Positions 37,201 to 47,200 are shown, counted from the first letter of the stretch. The stretch: DNA of 64,000 bases from Mycoplana azooxidifex (GCF_014196765.1 NZ_JACIEE010000010.1:146883-210882), one strand, 5' to 3'. Notes: generated from the sequence alone by a model not told the origin. Made by a program: numbers and translations.

Positions 37201-37416
37201 CTGCACCTCGTCCGCGATGGGCTCCAGCAGCTCGTAGCGCTTGTATTGCTTTTCGTTGGGGCCGAAATCCACTTCGACCAACAGGAAAGTGCCTGCCTTC
37301 TTGACCCTTCCGGTCGTCGTTCCCTGCCTGCCCGGATTATCGCGGAGCCGAACGCGCGTCCCGCTCGCTTCCGGGTTCCAGCCGGCCGGCTCTTCTTCCT
37401 GTATTGCGCCCGTCAT
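34270..37416 (-). CDS. RapA/SNF2-like superfamily 2 helicase
   Basis: This 1048-residue protein has its Walker A at ADEVGLGKTIEA near residue 137, DEAH at VVIDEAHYLRNPS near 264 and motif III LLTATPIQ. Helicase C motifs V/VI are SSEVGSEGIDLQF and NPMRVEQRIGRLDRLGQ. A long C-terminal region includes a basic coiled-coil stretch at the end. The start at 37416 (MTGAIQEE) has a GAGGGG site; a longer frame from 37446 is less likely. Family relatives translocate on double-stranded DNA and remodel complexes, and related helicases occur in DISARM (DrmD) and other defence systems. It lies 160 bases downstream of sbcC. Confidence 0.9.
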   Translation of the reverse strand: MTGAIQEEEPAGWNPEASGTRVRLRDNPGRQGTTTGRVKKAGTFLLVEVDFGPNEKQYKRYELLEPIADEVQIFDLLEGGSFGGPSDLRRVLTFEKIKGELTNVFYSMEASNTDFYPHQFKPVMRFIESPIGRMLIADEVGLGKTIEATYIWKEIQARHSARRLLIICPAMLREKWREDLRKRFNITGEIVSASTLYERVKDIASYRSAESFVYITSLEGLRPPANYDDENVGGVRAQFARILDQNTASEEFALFDHVVIDEAHYLRNPSTANNRLARLLREASHHFVLLTATPIQIGSDNLYQLLRLIDPDQFYDSFLFGEMLSANSCIVRAQRALWQQPADVPEALKAISEAETSDYFKNDAVLARIKAHLRDDATDAERRVEILRLLESRSLLSQYMTRSRKREVLERRVERAPQVLSVRFSAEEKQLYDHVTSRLRDEAAGKTGVSLFSLIARQRQMASSIVGALESWGDKGLIEELLWEDFGISPQLRSEPQGNKDGDDAVDDAPPDMGLKHELGALEKGDEKYRALQHFLANELKRNPREKFVIFAFYRGTLKYLARRLKADGINAALIMGDMGKEKDDLIRAFARPDGPSVLLSSEVGSEGIDLQFCRFIVNYDLPWNPMRVEQRIGRLDRLGQKAERISIINMVVENTIEDRILMRLYDRINVFRESIGDLEDILGEVTEQLLVNLLDPTLTDEERERKSVEAELAICNTQREQQRLEEEAVNLVGFSDYILDHISDSREKGRWLSASELQSLVEDFFARNFPGTKFDAVAGAEYALRITLSEEARRSLGYFISEARPSTRTQLHRSGRPILCIFDPRRADEVSAEAEFIEPSHPLIQWIRFSYEDDESQLHRVTAIKVPAQDAGVPPGDYVFSAHRWSFNGLKSDQSLAFRVKPLGSGRTLGASEAEALITVASRAGEKLPNAVNVLPDIEFICEAAVECEEALGDAFSERLSDFEAENTVRCDQQRTSAEKLASRRIEGLKARIARFRAEGNLRPVAMTEGLIRKEEEQLKTKLDRVSRRQQVDPTMIPLAAGVVRVV

Positions 37417-37576
37417 AGTGCCCCTCGCACAGTATTCCACGAACAACTTAAGTAACTACAATATCCATGTGGGAGTTTCCACATTTTTACTTATTTGTAT
37501 TTCAGCTTCATCTTATAAGGCTCCCCCTGGCCGACGATGTTAGCCCGCGTGCATTTTATCGCAACTCCTTGTTTGG

Positions 37577-40500
37577 CTACGCAACGCGTTGGCTGATATG
37601 GCTGCCGCCCGTCGTCTTGCTGATCTGGAACCCGAACGGAATCGCCTGCTGGACAAGTTCGACGTGCGAGATGAGCCCTACCGCCCGGCTCTCGCCGACA
37701 ATGTCCTGAAGGGTCTGTAGCGCCTGATCCAGCGTCTCCGTGTCGAGCGTTCCGAAACCCTCGTCGATAAAGATCGTGTTGAGATGAACGCCCCCGTTTA
37801 CGCTCTCCACCACGTCGGAAAGCCCGAGGGCCAGCGCCAGCGCCGCCATGAAGGTCTCGCCCCCCGAAAGGGTCGCCGTTGCGCGAGTCCGGCCCGTATG
37901 CACGTCATGTACGACGATGCCGAGCCCCTTCTTGCCGGCGCCTTTGGCAACCTCCTGTTCGCGCTCCAGGCTGTAGCGCCCCCCGCTCATCGGCTTGAAT
38001 CTTGCGTTTGCCGAAGCAAGCACCAGATCGAACATGGCGGCGATGGCGAAAGCCTCCAGCTCCATATTCGCATTGTTCCTGCCGCTGAATGCGTGAGCGA
38101 CTGCCGCGAGCGGCGCATAGGCGTCCTCTGCCTTCTTGATGTCGCTCAATGCAGCTGCAATGCTTTCGGCCAGCTTTGCCAGAGAGTCTGCGCGGGAAGC
38201 TGCATTGGCTTCCTTCCGAAAGGCCTCGTCCCTGACCCGCGTCGCTTCTTCGCTTGCGGCGCCAAGCCCGGCAAGATCAGGACGATCCTTCCCTTCGACA
38301 TTGGCGCCGGCACGGGCGGCCCTGTCGCGGGCTGCATGGAGATCTTGACCAAACCGCTCGATAGAAGCCTGCAACTCCTCGATGCGGCCGATATTCGCCT
38401 TGTGGGCTTCGTATTGCTCCCGGGTGAGTCCGTTCGCGGCAAGCCGGCCGCCGAACCCTTCTTCCGCCTCTTGCAGCGTGGCGCGCGCAGCATCGCGGAT
38501 ATTCGCCGCGCTTTCCTCGTCCTTACGCGCGGCAATCTGCTTCTCCCCGGCCTCACGCTCGGACTTGACCGTCTGCTCAAAAGCAAGATCGCGCCTTCTA
38601 AGCTCGTCGTCGGCAGCGGCAATCGCGGCCTCAAGCGCCTCCGTCGTCCTGAGACCTTCGGGAACCGGTGCGAGCGCGTTCTCCAGCGCCTGCGCTGCAA
38701 GGGCATGGCCGGTGACTGCCTGATCGCGGCTTGTGCGCGCAGCCTCTACGGCTGCGCCCGCTTCCGGCAACCTGCTCTCGACCCGATCCAATGCGCCACG
38801 CAACGCTTCAAGATCGACCGCAGGGCCTAACGCCTGAATATCGCCCTGAACCTTGGCGCTATGCGCCTGAAGTTCAGCGGCAGTGTTCTCCGGCTTCGCC
38901 AATTCCGCAAGAAGAGCTTCCCTTTCCGAAAGCGTCGCCTCTTTCGCGGCACGGATCTGGCCGCTGCCAGTGCTTGCACTTCGGGCGCTATCAAGCGCCT
39001 CGCGGGCAGCGGTAAAGGCATCGTTGCGCCCCGCGCTTTCCGCCCGCCCCTGGGCAGGCGCCGGATGGTCGTGCGAACCGCAAACAGGGCAAGCCTCTCC
39101 CGGCCGCAGCTTTTCGGCAAGATGCTGCGCCTGCGCCCCCGCCAATGCCGCCTCTGCCTCGTCAAAGCCGCCCTGCGCTGCTTCCTGCGCCCGGAGATTC
39201 CTCTCGTGAACCTCCCGAGCGCCGGCAACGTCACCCCGCGCATCGTTGACCGCCTTGACCGCCCGGTCATGGCCGAGCGCCGCCTCGAGCTTTGATTTCA
39301 GCTCCTGGGCCGCAGCCGACAGTGCCGCCCGCTGCCCGGCCATCGTTTCCGCCTCCTTGATCTGCGCAGCTATGGCGGCTTGTTCGCGAACGAGCGCGCT
39401 ATGGCTGTTGTGCGCCGTCTCGAAGATCGTCGCCGCATTGCGCGCGTTACGCGCAGCCTCCTCCGTGGCCGCCTTCTTTTTCTCGGCGAGAGCCAGCGTA
39501 TCGCGATGACGCTTCAGGGCCGCGCCCTGCTCCCGCATGATCTCGGTCTCGCCGCGTTTTGCCTGTTCCGCCGCCAGCAAATCGGCTGCTTTCCCCATCG
39601 CGTCCTCGGCCGCCGCGCGCGCGGCTTGCGCCTCTACACAGGTCTCGTTTGCGTTGGACAGATCGGTGCGCGCGCGCTGCATCACGACATCGACATCGCG
39701 CAAGCCCTGGGCCACGAGTGCCCCACTCAGGACAGCCCTGTCTTCTTCGATTTCCTTGCGCTTGGCCTCCATCGATCCCAGTGCCAGCGCCGCCGCGTCG
39801 TTCTCGGCAAAAGCTTTCTCTACTTCCTGGGCAGCAGCCAGCGTCTGTCCGGCCAGCGCCGCATGACCCTTTGCCGCCTCGGCCGCAGCAGCCTCGGTTT
39901 TGTGTTCTTCCTGCGCCTGCTGCGCTCCCGCCGAAAGCTCTTCCAGCGTCGCGAAGCCTTCCTGCTCCAGCCTGCTAGTGCATAGCTGGCGATCGGCCCT
40001 GATTTTTTCCTCGGCGGCTTTCGCCTCGTCCTTCATCTTCTGGGTCAGCCGTTTGTAGAGCGACACATCGAAGAGTTCGCGCAGGATCGCGAGGCGGTCG
40101 TTGGTTTTCGCCGCCAGAAACTTCTCGAAGCGCCCCTGGGGCAGGAGCACGATCTGCCGGAACTGCTCAGGCCCGTAGCCTAGCCTGCGCTCAAGCTCTT
40201 CCGCTACTGCGGAGACTTTCTTCTCCGCGATCGGCGTACCATGGTTCTCGGCGGTGATTTCATCGAGGGGAATGCCGGTGACATCGAAAAGCCACGCGCA
40301 ATGCGCCTCCTTCGTGTCCTTGCCCCCACGCAGGGCCGGCCGTACCTGTTCGGGCCTGCGCCGCACAAGGTATCTCTGTGCGCCGAGCTCGAAGATGAGT
40401 TCGACCTCTGTCAGGCAATCCGGGCTCGCGTGATCCGACCTCAAGCTCGATGCATCCTGGTCGTCCCGGGCGGGCTCGCCGAACAATGCAAACGAAATCG

Positions 40501-40639
40501 CGCTGAATATCGATGACTTCCCCGATCCAGTCGGGCCATAGATACCGAACAGCCCCGCACCGATCGCCTCCCTGAAATCGACAACCTGCTCGCCCGCGTA
40601 AGGGCCGAAGGCCCGAAGTGTAAGCCGCAACGGTCTCAT
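37577..40639 (-). CDS. sbcC: SbcC-type SMC/Rad50-like ATPase
   Basis: This is a 1020-residue protein. Walker A is GPTGSGKSSIFSA near residue 36, with two long coiled coils and a zinc hook CPVCGSHDHP near residue 516. The C-terminal signature is TLSGGETFMAALALALGLSD and Walker B is NTIFIDEGFGTLD. With SbcD it should form a nuclease that opens hairpins and resects DNA ends. Very high alanine and arginine content in the coiled coils is typical. It overlaps sbcD by 4 bases (ATGA). Confidence 0.92.
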   Translation of the reverse strand: MRPLRLTLRAFGPYAGEQVVDFREAIGAGLFGIYGPTGSGKSSIFSAISFALFGEPARDDQDASSLRSDHASPDCLTEVELIFELGAQRYLVRRRPEQVRPALRGGKDTKEAHCAWLFDVTGIPLDEITAENHGTPIAEKKVSAVAEELERRLGYGPEQFRQIVLLPQGRFEKFLAAKTNDRLAILRELFDVSLYKRLTQKMKDEAKAAEEKIRADRQLCTSRLEQEGFATLEELSAGAQQAQEEHKTEAAAAEAAKGHAALAGQTLAAAQEVEKAFAENDAAALALGSMEAKRKEIEEDRAVLSGALVAQGLRDVDVVMQRARTDLSNANETCVEAQAARAAAEDAMGKAADLLAAEQAKRGETEIMREQGAALKRHRDTLALAEKKKAATEEAARNARNAATIFETAHNSHSALVREQAAIAAQIKEAETMAGQRAALSAAAQELKSKLEAALGHDRAVKAVNDARGDVAGAREVHERNLRAQEAAQGGFDEAEAALAGAQAQHLAEKLRPGEACPVCGSHDHPAPAQGRAESAGRNDAFTAAREALDSARSASTGSGQIRAAKEATLSEREALLAELAKPENTAAELQAHSAKVQGDIQALGPAVDLEALRGALDRVESRLPEAGAAVEAARTSRDQAVTGHALAAQALENALAPVPEGLRTTEALEAAIAAADDELRRRDLAFEQTVKSEREAGEKQIAARKDEESAANIRDAARATLQEAEEGFGGRLAANGLTREQYEAHKANIGRIEELQASIERFGQDLHAARDRAARAGANVEGKDRPDLAGLGAASEEATRVRDEAFRKEANAASRADSLAKLAESIAAALSDIKKAEDAYAPLAAVAHAFSGRNNANMELEAFAIAAMFDLVLASANARFKPMSGGRYSLEREQEVAKGAGKKGLGIVVHDVHTGRTRATATLSGGETFMAALALALGLSDVVESVNGGVHLNTIFIDEGFGTLDTETLDQALQTLQDIVGESRAVGLISHVELVQQAIPFGFQISKTTGGSHISQRVA

Positions 40640-41784
40640 GCCCGCTCCTCCACGTTATTCAGTTGCCTCAGGGCGGAGCCCACCAGTGCCATCTCGTCAT
40701 CCGTCCCGTCCTCGCCGCGCACCTGGCTCAAAAATTCCCCAACAACGGCGATCGGATCGTCGAGCTTGGCCTGGGAGCTGCCGCGCAACAAAATCGGTTC
40801 CGCGCTCTCATCACGCTCGTAGGTGAGCGCAAGCGCGTTGGGATAATGCTCCCTGATCCTGCCCATCGGATCGATCAGGAGCTTCTTGTCGGTCAGCACG
40901 AGCTTGATGAAATCCTCCGACGGCTCGCGGCCGCCTTTGTCCAGAAGCTCCTCTAACTCCCCTTTCAGGACGCGAACGGCGCGAGGCGGATTGATCGGCA
41001 GCTGCTGAAGCGTCACCGATCCGTCGTGGGCAAGATCAACCATGGTAAGCGATTTGGCGCTGCCGGCTTCGTCAAAGCCGAACGCCAGCGGCGAGCCGCT
41101 ATAGCGAATATGTTCGCCGCCGGCGCTCTGCTGCCGGTGCAGATGCCCCAGCGCGACATAGTGCGCGCCGTCGAAGACACCGGGCGGGACAGTCTCGATG
41201 CCGCCCACTTGCAGCGAACGCTCGCTCTCGCTCGGGGTAGCGTTGGCGACAAAGACATGGGCCGCGATGACCCAGCGGGCGTTGCCCGGCACGTAAGTGC
41301 GGGCGCACGCCACCTGCGCGGCCACAACGTCGGCGGGGCACGATATTGAGCTGTCCCCGTAGCATTCCCGCGCCGAGAACTCGTTGCCGAAAGGCAGGCC
41401 GGAGAACGCGACAGGCCCGTGTTCGTCTTCGAGGATCAAGGGGCGCTCCTCGGGCGAAAGCGGCCCGCGTATCAGCAGCCGCTTCGGATCGGCAAGCGAG
41501 GCATAGGAAGCAATCCTGTCCCCGGAATCATGATTGCCTGCGATCAGCACGATCGAGGTGTCGCAGTCGGCATGAACCGTCCGGATGAAATTATTGAACT
41601 GCCGAACCGCAGTCGCGGGCGGCGAAGCGCGATCGAATATGTCTCCTGCAATGACCAGCACATCGGGCGAGTGCGTCCTCACCGCGCCCAGTACCTGGTC
41701 CAAGACGGCGTCCTGGTCGGCCTCAAGCGACTGCCCATAAAACTGACGGCCCAGATGCCAATCCCCTGTGTGTAAAATTTTCAT
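40636..41784 (-). CDS. sbcD: SbcD-type metallophosphoesterase nuclease
   Basis: This 382-residue protein shows the calcineurin-type motifs in order: DWHLGRQF (residues 7-14), VIAGDIFDRA, LIAGNHDSGDRI, a histidine in VIAAHVFVAN, and ALGHLHRQQ. A capping domain follows. It is the first gene of the operon and lies back to back with the WYL regulator, 73 bases apart. Together with SbcC it forms the Mre11-Rad50-like complex. Confidence 0.92.
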   Translation of the reverse strand: MKILHTGDWHLGRQFYGQSLEADQDAVLDQVLGAVRTHSPDVLVIAGDIFDRASPPATAVRQFNNFIRTVHADCDTSIVLIAGNHDSGDRIASYASLADPKRLLIRGPLSPEERPLILEDEHGPVAFSGLPFGNEFSARECYGDSSISCPADVVAAQVACARTYVPGNARWVIAAHVFVANATPSESERSLQVGGIETVPPGVFDGAHYVALGHLHRQQSAGGEHIRYSGSPLAFGFDEAGSAKSLTMVDLAHDGSVTLQQLPINPPRAVRVLKGELEELLDKGGREPSEDFIKLVLTDKKLLIDPMGRIREHYPNALALTYERDESAEPILLRGSSQAKLDDPIAVVGEFLSQVRGEDGTDDEMALVGSALRQLNNVEERA

Positions 41785-41857
41785 GTCTCTTGATCCATCT
41801 AAAAAATATATGTATAAAAATTAGGCGCATCTTTCGATTGGAGTCAAGCCCTTTGTT
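41785..41857. promoter_or_regulatory. Divergent promoter region between sbcD and the WYL regulator
   Basis: This 73-base stretch has a very AT-rich core (around 41800-41825), unlike the high-GC genes on either side. It must contain the start signals of both the sbcD operon and the regulator, and is the expected binding site of the BrxR/CapW-like protein. Confidence 0.6.
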
Positions 41858-42715
41858 ATGAGCCTGGAAACCCTCAAACATCCGCAGCGCGAACGGCTGG
41901 CCTTTCTGGACCAGTGCTTCACCTGGCGCGGCACGGCCAACCGCCGCGACCTGATGGATCGTTTCGGGGTTTCGACGGCGCAGGCGGCGCTGGATTTCAA
42001 GGCCTATCTGGCCGAGGCGGGAGAGGACGCGCCGCGTTACGATGCCGTCAGGAAGGTCTATATCGCGAAGGCGAACCATCGCCCCATCACCCCCGAATCC
42101 TCTTTCAGCGAATGGGAGCGGGTACTGAGGGCAAGCGGCACAGATCGCTTCGATGCACTTCCCTCGCTGACCCGGCAGAGCGACCCCGCCATGCTCGCCC
42201 TGCTAAGCCGGGCTGCCGAAAACCGGCAGGCGGTCGAGGTGCAGTACATCTCCATGACAACCGGCGATCAGACGCCGCAATGGATCGCGCCGACGCGGTT
42301 TGCCTCGGACGGCTCGCGCATCCATGTGCGCGCGTACAGTTTCAAACATGGCGAATACCGCGACTATATTCCCGAACGGATTGCGCCCGGGAGCAGCCTC
42401 AAGACGAAGATGCTGGAGGAGGAACTGTCGTTCGACCGTGACTGGCACACAATCGCCCGCATCACCCTGCGCCCGCGCAGCAATCTCTCAAAAGAGCAGG
42501 CTGCCGCCGTGCACCGTGAATACGCGTTTGACGGCGACGTTCTGGTTGTCGAGACGCGCAAGGCCATGGAGTTTTACGCCGACCGCCGCTGGAATCTCGA
42601 CACGGATGAAGCGAGGCTTGAGCGCGTCGGCACTGAGTATATCGAGGCTGCTCTTCCTGATCGTATTGCCCTGGACTCGCCGGTGGTCATTGACCATCAT
42701 CGTCGCCAGCGTTAA
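41858..42715 (+). CDS. BrxR/CapW-like WYL-domain transcription regulator
   Basis: This 285-residue protein has an N-terminal winged helix resembling the BrxR/CapW opening, WRGTANRRDLMDRFGVSTAQ then ALDFKAYL and APRYDAVRKVY. A WYL domain at about residues 118-205 includes AVEVQYISMTTG, WIAPTRFASDGSRIHVRAYS and a GEYRDYIPERI segment. A C-terminal WCX-like part follows. BrxR and CapW repress BREX and CBASS operons and are thought to sense a ligand during infection. Its divergence from the sbcDC-helicase-actin operon is the best sign that this operon is a regulated defence module. Confidence 0.85.
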   Translation: MSLETLKHPQRERLAFLDQCFTWRGTANRRDLMDRFGVSTAQAALDFKAYLAEAGEDAPRYDAVRKVYIAKANHRPITPESSFSEWERVLRASGTDRFDALPSLTRQSDPAMLALLSRAAENRQAVEVQYISMTTGDQTPQWIAPTRFASDGSRIHVRAYSFKHGEYRDYIPERIAPGSSLKTKMLEEELSFDRDWHTIARITLRPRSNLSKEQAAAVHREYAFDGDVLVVETRKAMEFYADRRWNLDTDEARLERVGTEYIEAALPDRIALDSPVVIDHHRRQR

Positions 42716-42830
42716 CCTCCGTCTGGGATCGTTGGACTCCTGCAAGAATGGCATGGCCGCCCTTCCGGGACTTCAAGCCAGATGCGGCTCCGCTTCCTTG
42801 ATGACACCGTCGCAATCAGCATCAAGGGCA

Positions 42831-43157
42831 TCACATTTCGCCGAAGTCTCGAACGAACAGTCGCTTGTGTATTTCGTAGTGCATGTGTCGACAAAGCTCG
42901 ATCATGTCGTCTTCAGGATACGAGCACAGGAAATTGTAAAGCTTTGTCTCCGCGTCAGCGTAGGCGCGCCGATCGGGGCAGTTGCCTACCTTCATCTCGA
43001 TGAAGTCTTTGGGATAATCCTCGGTAAGTTCGGCCGCTTGCGGGTAGTGACTCATGTCATCGAATTTCACCATGTTATCGAGACCATTAAGCACCGGCTT
43101 CACCGCCGTCTTGGGATGGCATTTCCGTTTGGCACTCCCCCTGCCGTCGCGGTCCAC
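42831..43157 (-). CDS. Hypothetical protein
   Basis: This protein of up to 108 residues may start at MVKFDDMSHYPQAAEL (43073), since the first residues are basic and unconvincing. The body has good coding character: PKDFIEMKVGNCPDRRAYAD then CSYPEDDMIELCRHMHYEIH. It has no signal peptide and no family that I recognise. It sits 44 bases downstream of another unknown gene on the same strand. Confidence 0.5.
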   Translation of the reverse strand: MDRDGRGSAKRKCHPKTAVKPVLNGLDNMVKFDDMSHYPQAAELTEDYPKDFIEMKVGNCPDRRAYADAETKLYNFLCSYPEDDMIELCRHMHYEIHKRLFVRDFGEM

Positions 43158-43200
43158 GCAGCCTCGCAGCCACTAGCGTTCAAGTGCATCTTTTTCATCA

Positions 43201-43743
43201 CTACAGGTCATTTCCTCTTTCGAGGTTGATCGCAATGTTCGGCGCACAACTGACTTTCGCGATCCCATCGCTTCCGTATATCGCGTTTGCCCTGAAATCC
43301 GTAATGCGGTGAGTCCCAAAGAAATCTGGATTTGGCCATTGAGAAACATTCTCAGTGCCGTCACATCTTCCCGGCAACCAAAGTCGTGCGACGGGGCCAA
43401 CGTGGACACCATAAATATTGGTTGCCCTATCGGCAGTTTGATCATAGTCGTCAACACTGAGCGGTCCGTCCTCCGCTAAAGTGAACCTCATGTCAAAGGA
43501 TAGGTCGTTTTTCTCCCCGGCTACGCCGGGGCACAAGGTATCTACTGTTGATAGTTCCGCAGCTACGATCTCAAGGCACTCGCCTTTGAGGTTGTACTCG
43601 AACTTGATCCTCTCCTCGCTGTCGCCGTCGTCGACCCAGGCACGAAACCTCTTTATCAGGGTTAGCTCGTTCCCATGTAGCCGTAAAATTGAGACCTCCG
43701 GAAATGACGTCTCGGTGACCGGCTGATTTCCTGGTCGTCGCAC
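43201..43743 (-). CDS. Hypothetical protein, start uncertain
   Basis: A frame of 180 residues from a GTG; the frame stays open upstream to about 43878 without an ATG, so the start may be lost or non-standard. The segments VSILRLHGNELTLIKRFRAW and NDLSFDMRFTLAEDGPLSVD look coding and beta-rich. I recognise no family. It may be a decayed gene. Confidence 0.45.
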   Translation of the reverse strand: MRRPGNQPVTETSFPEVSILRLHGNELTLIKRFRAWVDDGDSEERIKFEYNLKGECLEIVAAELSTVDTLCPGVAGEKNDLSFDMRFTLAEDGPLSVDDYDQTADRATNIYGVHVGPVARLWLPGRCDGTENVSQWPNPDFFGTHRITDFRANAIYGSDGIAKVSCAPNIAINLERGNDL

Positions 43744-43995
43744 AGAGCACTCGCAGACGTCTATCGCAACAGCCCGAAAACACTGAACGCCTCCATCGTC
43801 AGAGCAGCTCGTTCGCTTTCGTTCTAGGCGTATACTTCGTACCGTTTGATCTGCTCCACTAGAATGGGTGGTCGATACCTATACCGATTCTATCGGTAGA
43901 CAAAAGCAGCCTTACACTATAGAATTGCATTTTACGGTTCTAGCGGTGTCAAATTGCAGGCTTGCAAATGGCACAATTCATGGTGGAGGTCTAAC

Positions 43996-44109
43996 ATGCG
44001 GCTTCTGCGAATACTTGTAGCATGCTTGACTATTGGGGTGTTTACTTTTGAGGCTGGTGGTGATGTGCACGCCGGCAACCCCTGCAATCCGAATATCCAG
44101 AACTGTTGA
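43996..44109 (+). CDS. Tiny exported Cys-containing peptide
   Basis: This 37-residue frame has an excellent GGAGG ribosome site eight bases before its ATG. It reads as a signal-peptide-like N-terminus (MRLLRILVACLTIGVFTF), a small-residue stretch ending in DVHA, and then a short tail GNPCNPNIQNC with two cysteines. The predicted cut after HAG or A would release about 11-12 residues that could form a disulfide. It lies 103 bases ahead of the membrane/solute-binding-domain gene on the same strand. It is too short to assign a family; a secreted peptide or processing substrate is inferred. Confidence 0.55.
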   Translation: MRLLRILVACLTIGVFTFEAGGDVHAGNPCNPNIQNC

Positions 44110-44212
44110 TCGTATGCTCGGCAACCTGCTCTGAGGCCGCCGGATAACGCTTCCGTTCTAAGATCCAATTCTTTCGGTTCGTACCGTCCTGTCGTTGAAA
44201 AGGCGTACGGGG

Positions 44213-47200
44213 ATGACTGATTCATGGCCGGTTGGTGTGCCCGAGACCCTCTGGAACTATGGCAGCCTGAAGGTCCAGGACGTGCCGCAGATTCCAATGA
44301 TGGGCGTTCAGTTCGCCCGGCAATTTGTCATCGCATTTATCTTAGGCTGGCTTTTCATTACCTACTTCGCGTGGGACCGCTTCAATAGCCGCCAAACGGC
44401 CGCCCGGGATTTTCGCTATCGGGTTATGAAGGAAGTCGAAGTTGCAGATCTGGGTGGCGCCGCGGCGCTTCGGCAAGCTTATCTCATCTATCTGATAACT
44501 CTACTCTTTTTGTACATCACGATGACATTCTTCGGAAAACTCATCGTCCAGACCCTGAATGCGCTCAATGTCGTGGGAATACAGGTCGACACAAGTTCAC
44601 TTCAGTTTGAAAGTCCACAATGGCCGCTCATACTGGCATTCGGCTTTGCTGGGCTCGCACCTCTCATCCCCCAGCTTAGGGCGGCTGAGGGGTGGCTTTT
44701 CCAGCGCGCCTATCGCGCAGTCGGAATTCCAGTCAGGATCCGCGAGACGACGCGTAACCTTGTCAATCTACTCGATGCTGCGGCCAGCGGCGATCTTGTC
44801 GAAGCGCCAAGCCTGGTTAAGGATCTCAGCCGCAATCTGGACGTCATCCACGGCAAGACGGACAACACCTGGATCCGCGATAGCCTTAGTCCCAGTAAGC
44901 TCGAGCGAGGACTGGCCATGCTAGCCCAGTTAGAACTCCTGGTCGCCTGGGCAAGGGGTGGGCGTGGCTCTTGGCCCGACTCCAAGGTTTCTGATGCGGT
45001 ACGCGATATGGAGCAAGACCTTGCCAACAAAGGGGAGGAACTTCTCGACGATTTCGAGAGGCGCGTCCAGGAAGAGCCTGCACCTGGCGAAGTGAAGGCC
45101 GTACGACGACGGAAATATGTTGCAGAAACTATAGCGCGCGCACACAACTTGCGAGACGAGCTAACGGCCATCTTGGCGGTCTACGCTGAACGCGATCCGA
45201 GTTGTGTAGGCCCTTCTGCCAACGCAAACGGGCTTGTCCGGGACCATGGCCTCACAGAATTACTGCGAAGAACCGACCCACCGAATCTTGCCGGCACCGG
45301 CCCGGAATTCGGCGTTCTGATTTGTATTCTGGTCGTAGTTCCGATCTATGGAGTATTTACTTGGCAGGGCCTTCATCCTCCGCTGTCGCCGAATGCGATG
45401 CCAGATAGCCTACGCGTCGTACTTGCGACCGGCGGTCTCTATGGCCTCCTGCTCCTATCCGTTTTCTGGTTTCCCCTCCTCGTGTCCTTCGCAGCACGTC
45501 AATACTACTACGACGAGCGGAAGTGGATCCCCCACGCGCATCAGCACCGGTCGGAATATGCCAAGCAGCGCCTCGCCATCGTCATCATGGCAGTGGTCGT
45601 TTCGTTGATATGCCTCAGCGGTGTGGCAGCGTTGTGGGCGTTTTTCATCGCCCGGGACGTAAGCAACTTCCAGGCCCTTCTTGTCACTGGCGCGAACCCT
45701 TTTCTACTGTTCTTTCCTTCAATGGCATTAATAACCATTCCACTCGTGTGGCTCACGCTCATCGCTGGCGACGCTAGAGCCGATGGCCGCTCGGCGCTCT
45801 TCTATGGAATATGCAGTGCGCTGTTGGTCTTGGCATGCCAAGCTTCACATCTCGCCTATTGGTACAACGCCTTTGCGTGTACGAAAAATGGGAAGTTCCT
45901 CGCCGATCTTTTTGCCGATGGCTGTTTTCAGTTTTACGCAGGGCTGGATTTCTTCGTGATGCCAATCCTGGCTTTCCTAGCCGCAGTTGTATTCGGCAGT
46001 CCGCGCCGCGCGTTTTTCGGTCGCGGAGTGCGAACGGCTGCGGTCCTGTCCGCAACGCTCGCGTTAGCATACGCCCCCAGCCCCATCGCCCTCGCAGAGG
46101 TGGCGCCAACCAAGGACAAGATCAAGATAGGATTCCGTGCCGATGTTGAGCCTTTTTCCTACAAGGTTAGTGTCGACGGTGGAAAGCTGGCTGGGAATCA
46201 GCCCCTTTACCGAGGCTTTCTCGCCGATCTTTGTTACTGGATCTTCGACGGCGGCGACTACTCGGTTGAAGAGATTGAGGTCACGGCGTTTGACCGTTTC
46301 AAGCTGCTGAGGACAGGCGAGATTGATGTGCTTTGCGATCCCGTCACAATGCGCTTCTCGGAACCTGAACGCGCCGCATCAGCCACATTCTCTCCCATCG
46401 TCTTCGCAACAGGTATTTCCTATCTGGAGCGGCGAAATCGAGGCCCGAGAAGCTCAGTCTACATCGGCTACGTCGAGAGTTCGACGGCGGCAAATGTTGC
46501 GGAACACTTATGCAAGATTGATCGCTTCGGGGTCGTCCCCCCCGACGAACGCACCGAGCTCGCCACCATGTGCGAGACAGCTTCCATAGCACGCGGAATT
46601 ACTGAAGAGGCCCGCCGGACTGCCAGACTTCCCCCTTTGGGGACACAGATGCGATGGCACAAAGATTGGTACAAGGACCTCCTCAAGGAGGTGGAGCGAG
46701 TGGCAAGTGAAGAGGAGGCCTCTATCAAGGTGCGATTGGGAGCGGTGAGCGGATCTAAGAAAGAGCCGCTGGAGAAATCACTACACTTCTGGGCAGAGAC
46801 CGTTACCCAAGTTAAAGCCTGTCGCGAGAAAGGGACGGTCGACTGTGCTCCCGACTGGCTCGTCGGGCGTCTTGGGGATAGCTGCGACGACGCCGAACGC
46901 AATCCGGATGATAGCCGGTGGAACCGGACGGTCTATCGGTTCTGTTCTTTCGAGACACATACGAATCTAGTCGATTGGTTCTGCAAGCTGCGCACCGGGA
47001 AGAATGTTCCCAGCATGGTCTATCTTGGCGATCGCGAGATCATCCTGGGCAAGCTGCACACCTGGAATGAGCAGCATCGTGCCACATGCGTCGTCGACAA
47101 TGAGAGCGGCGCCGGCGATCTCACCTATGAACCCTATGCAATCATGGTGGCGAAGCCTTTGCCGAAGGATACGCTAGAGGTAGTTCGGCGCCGACAGGAC

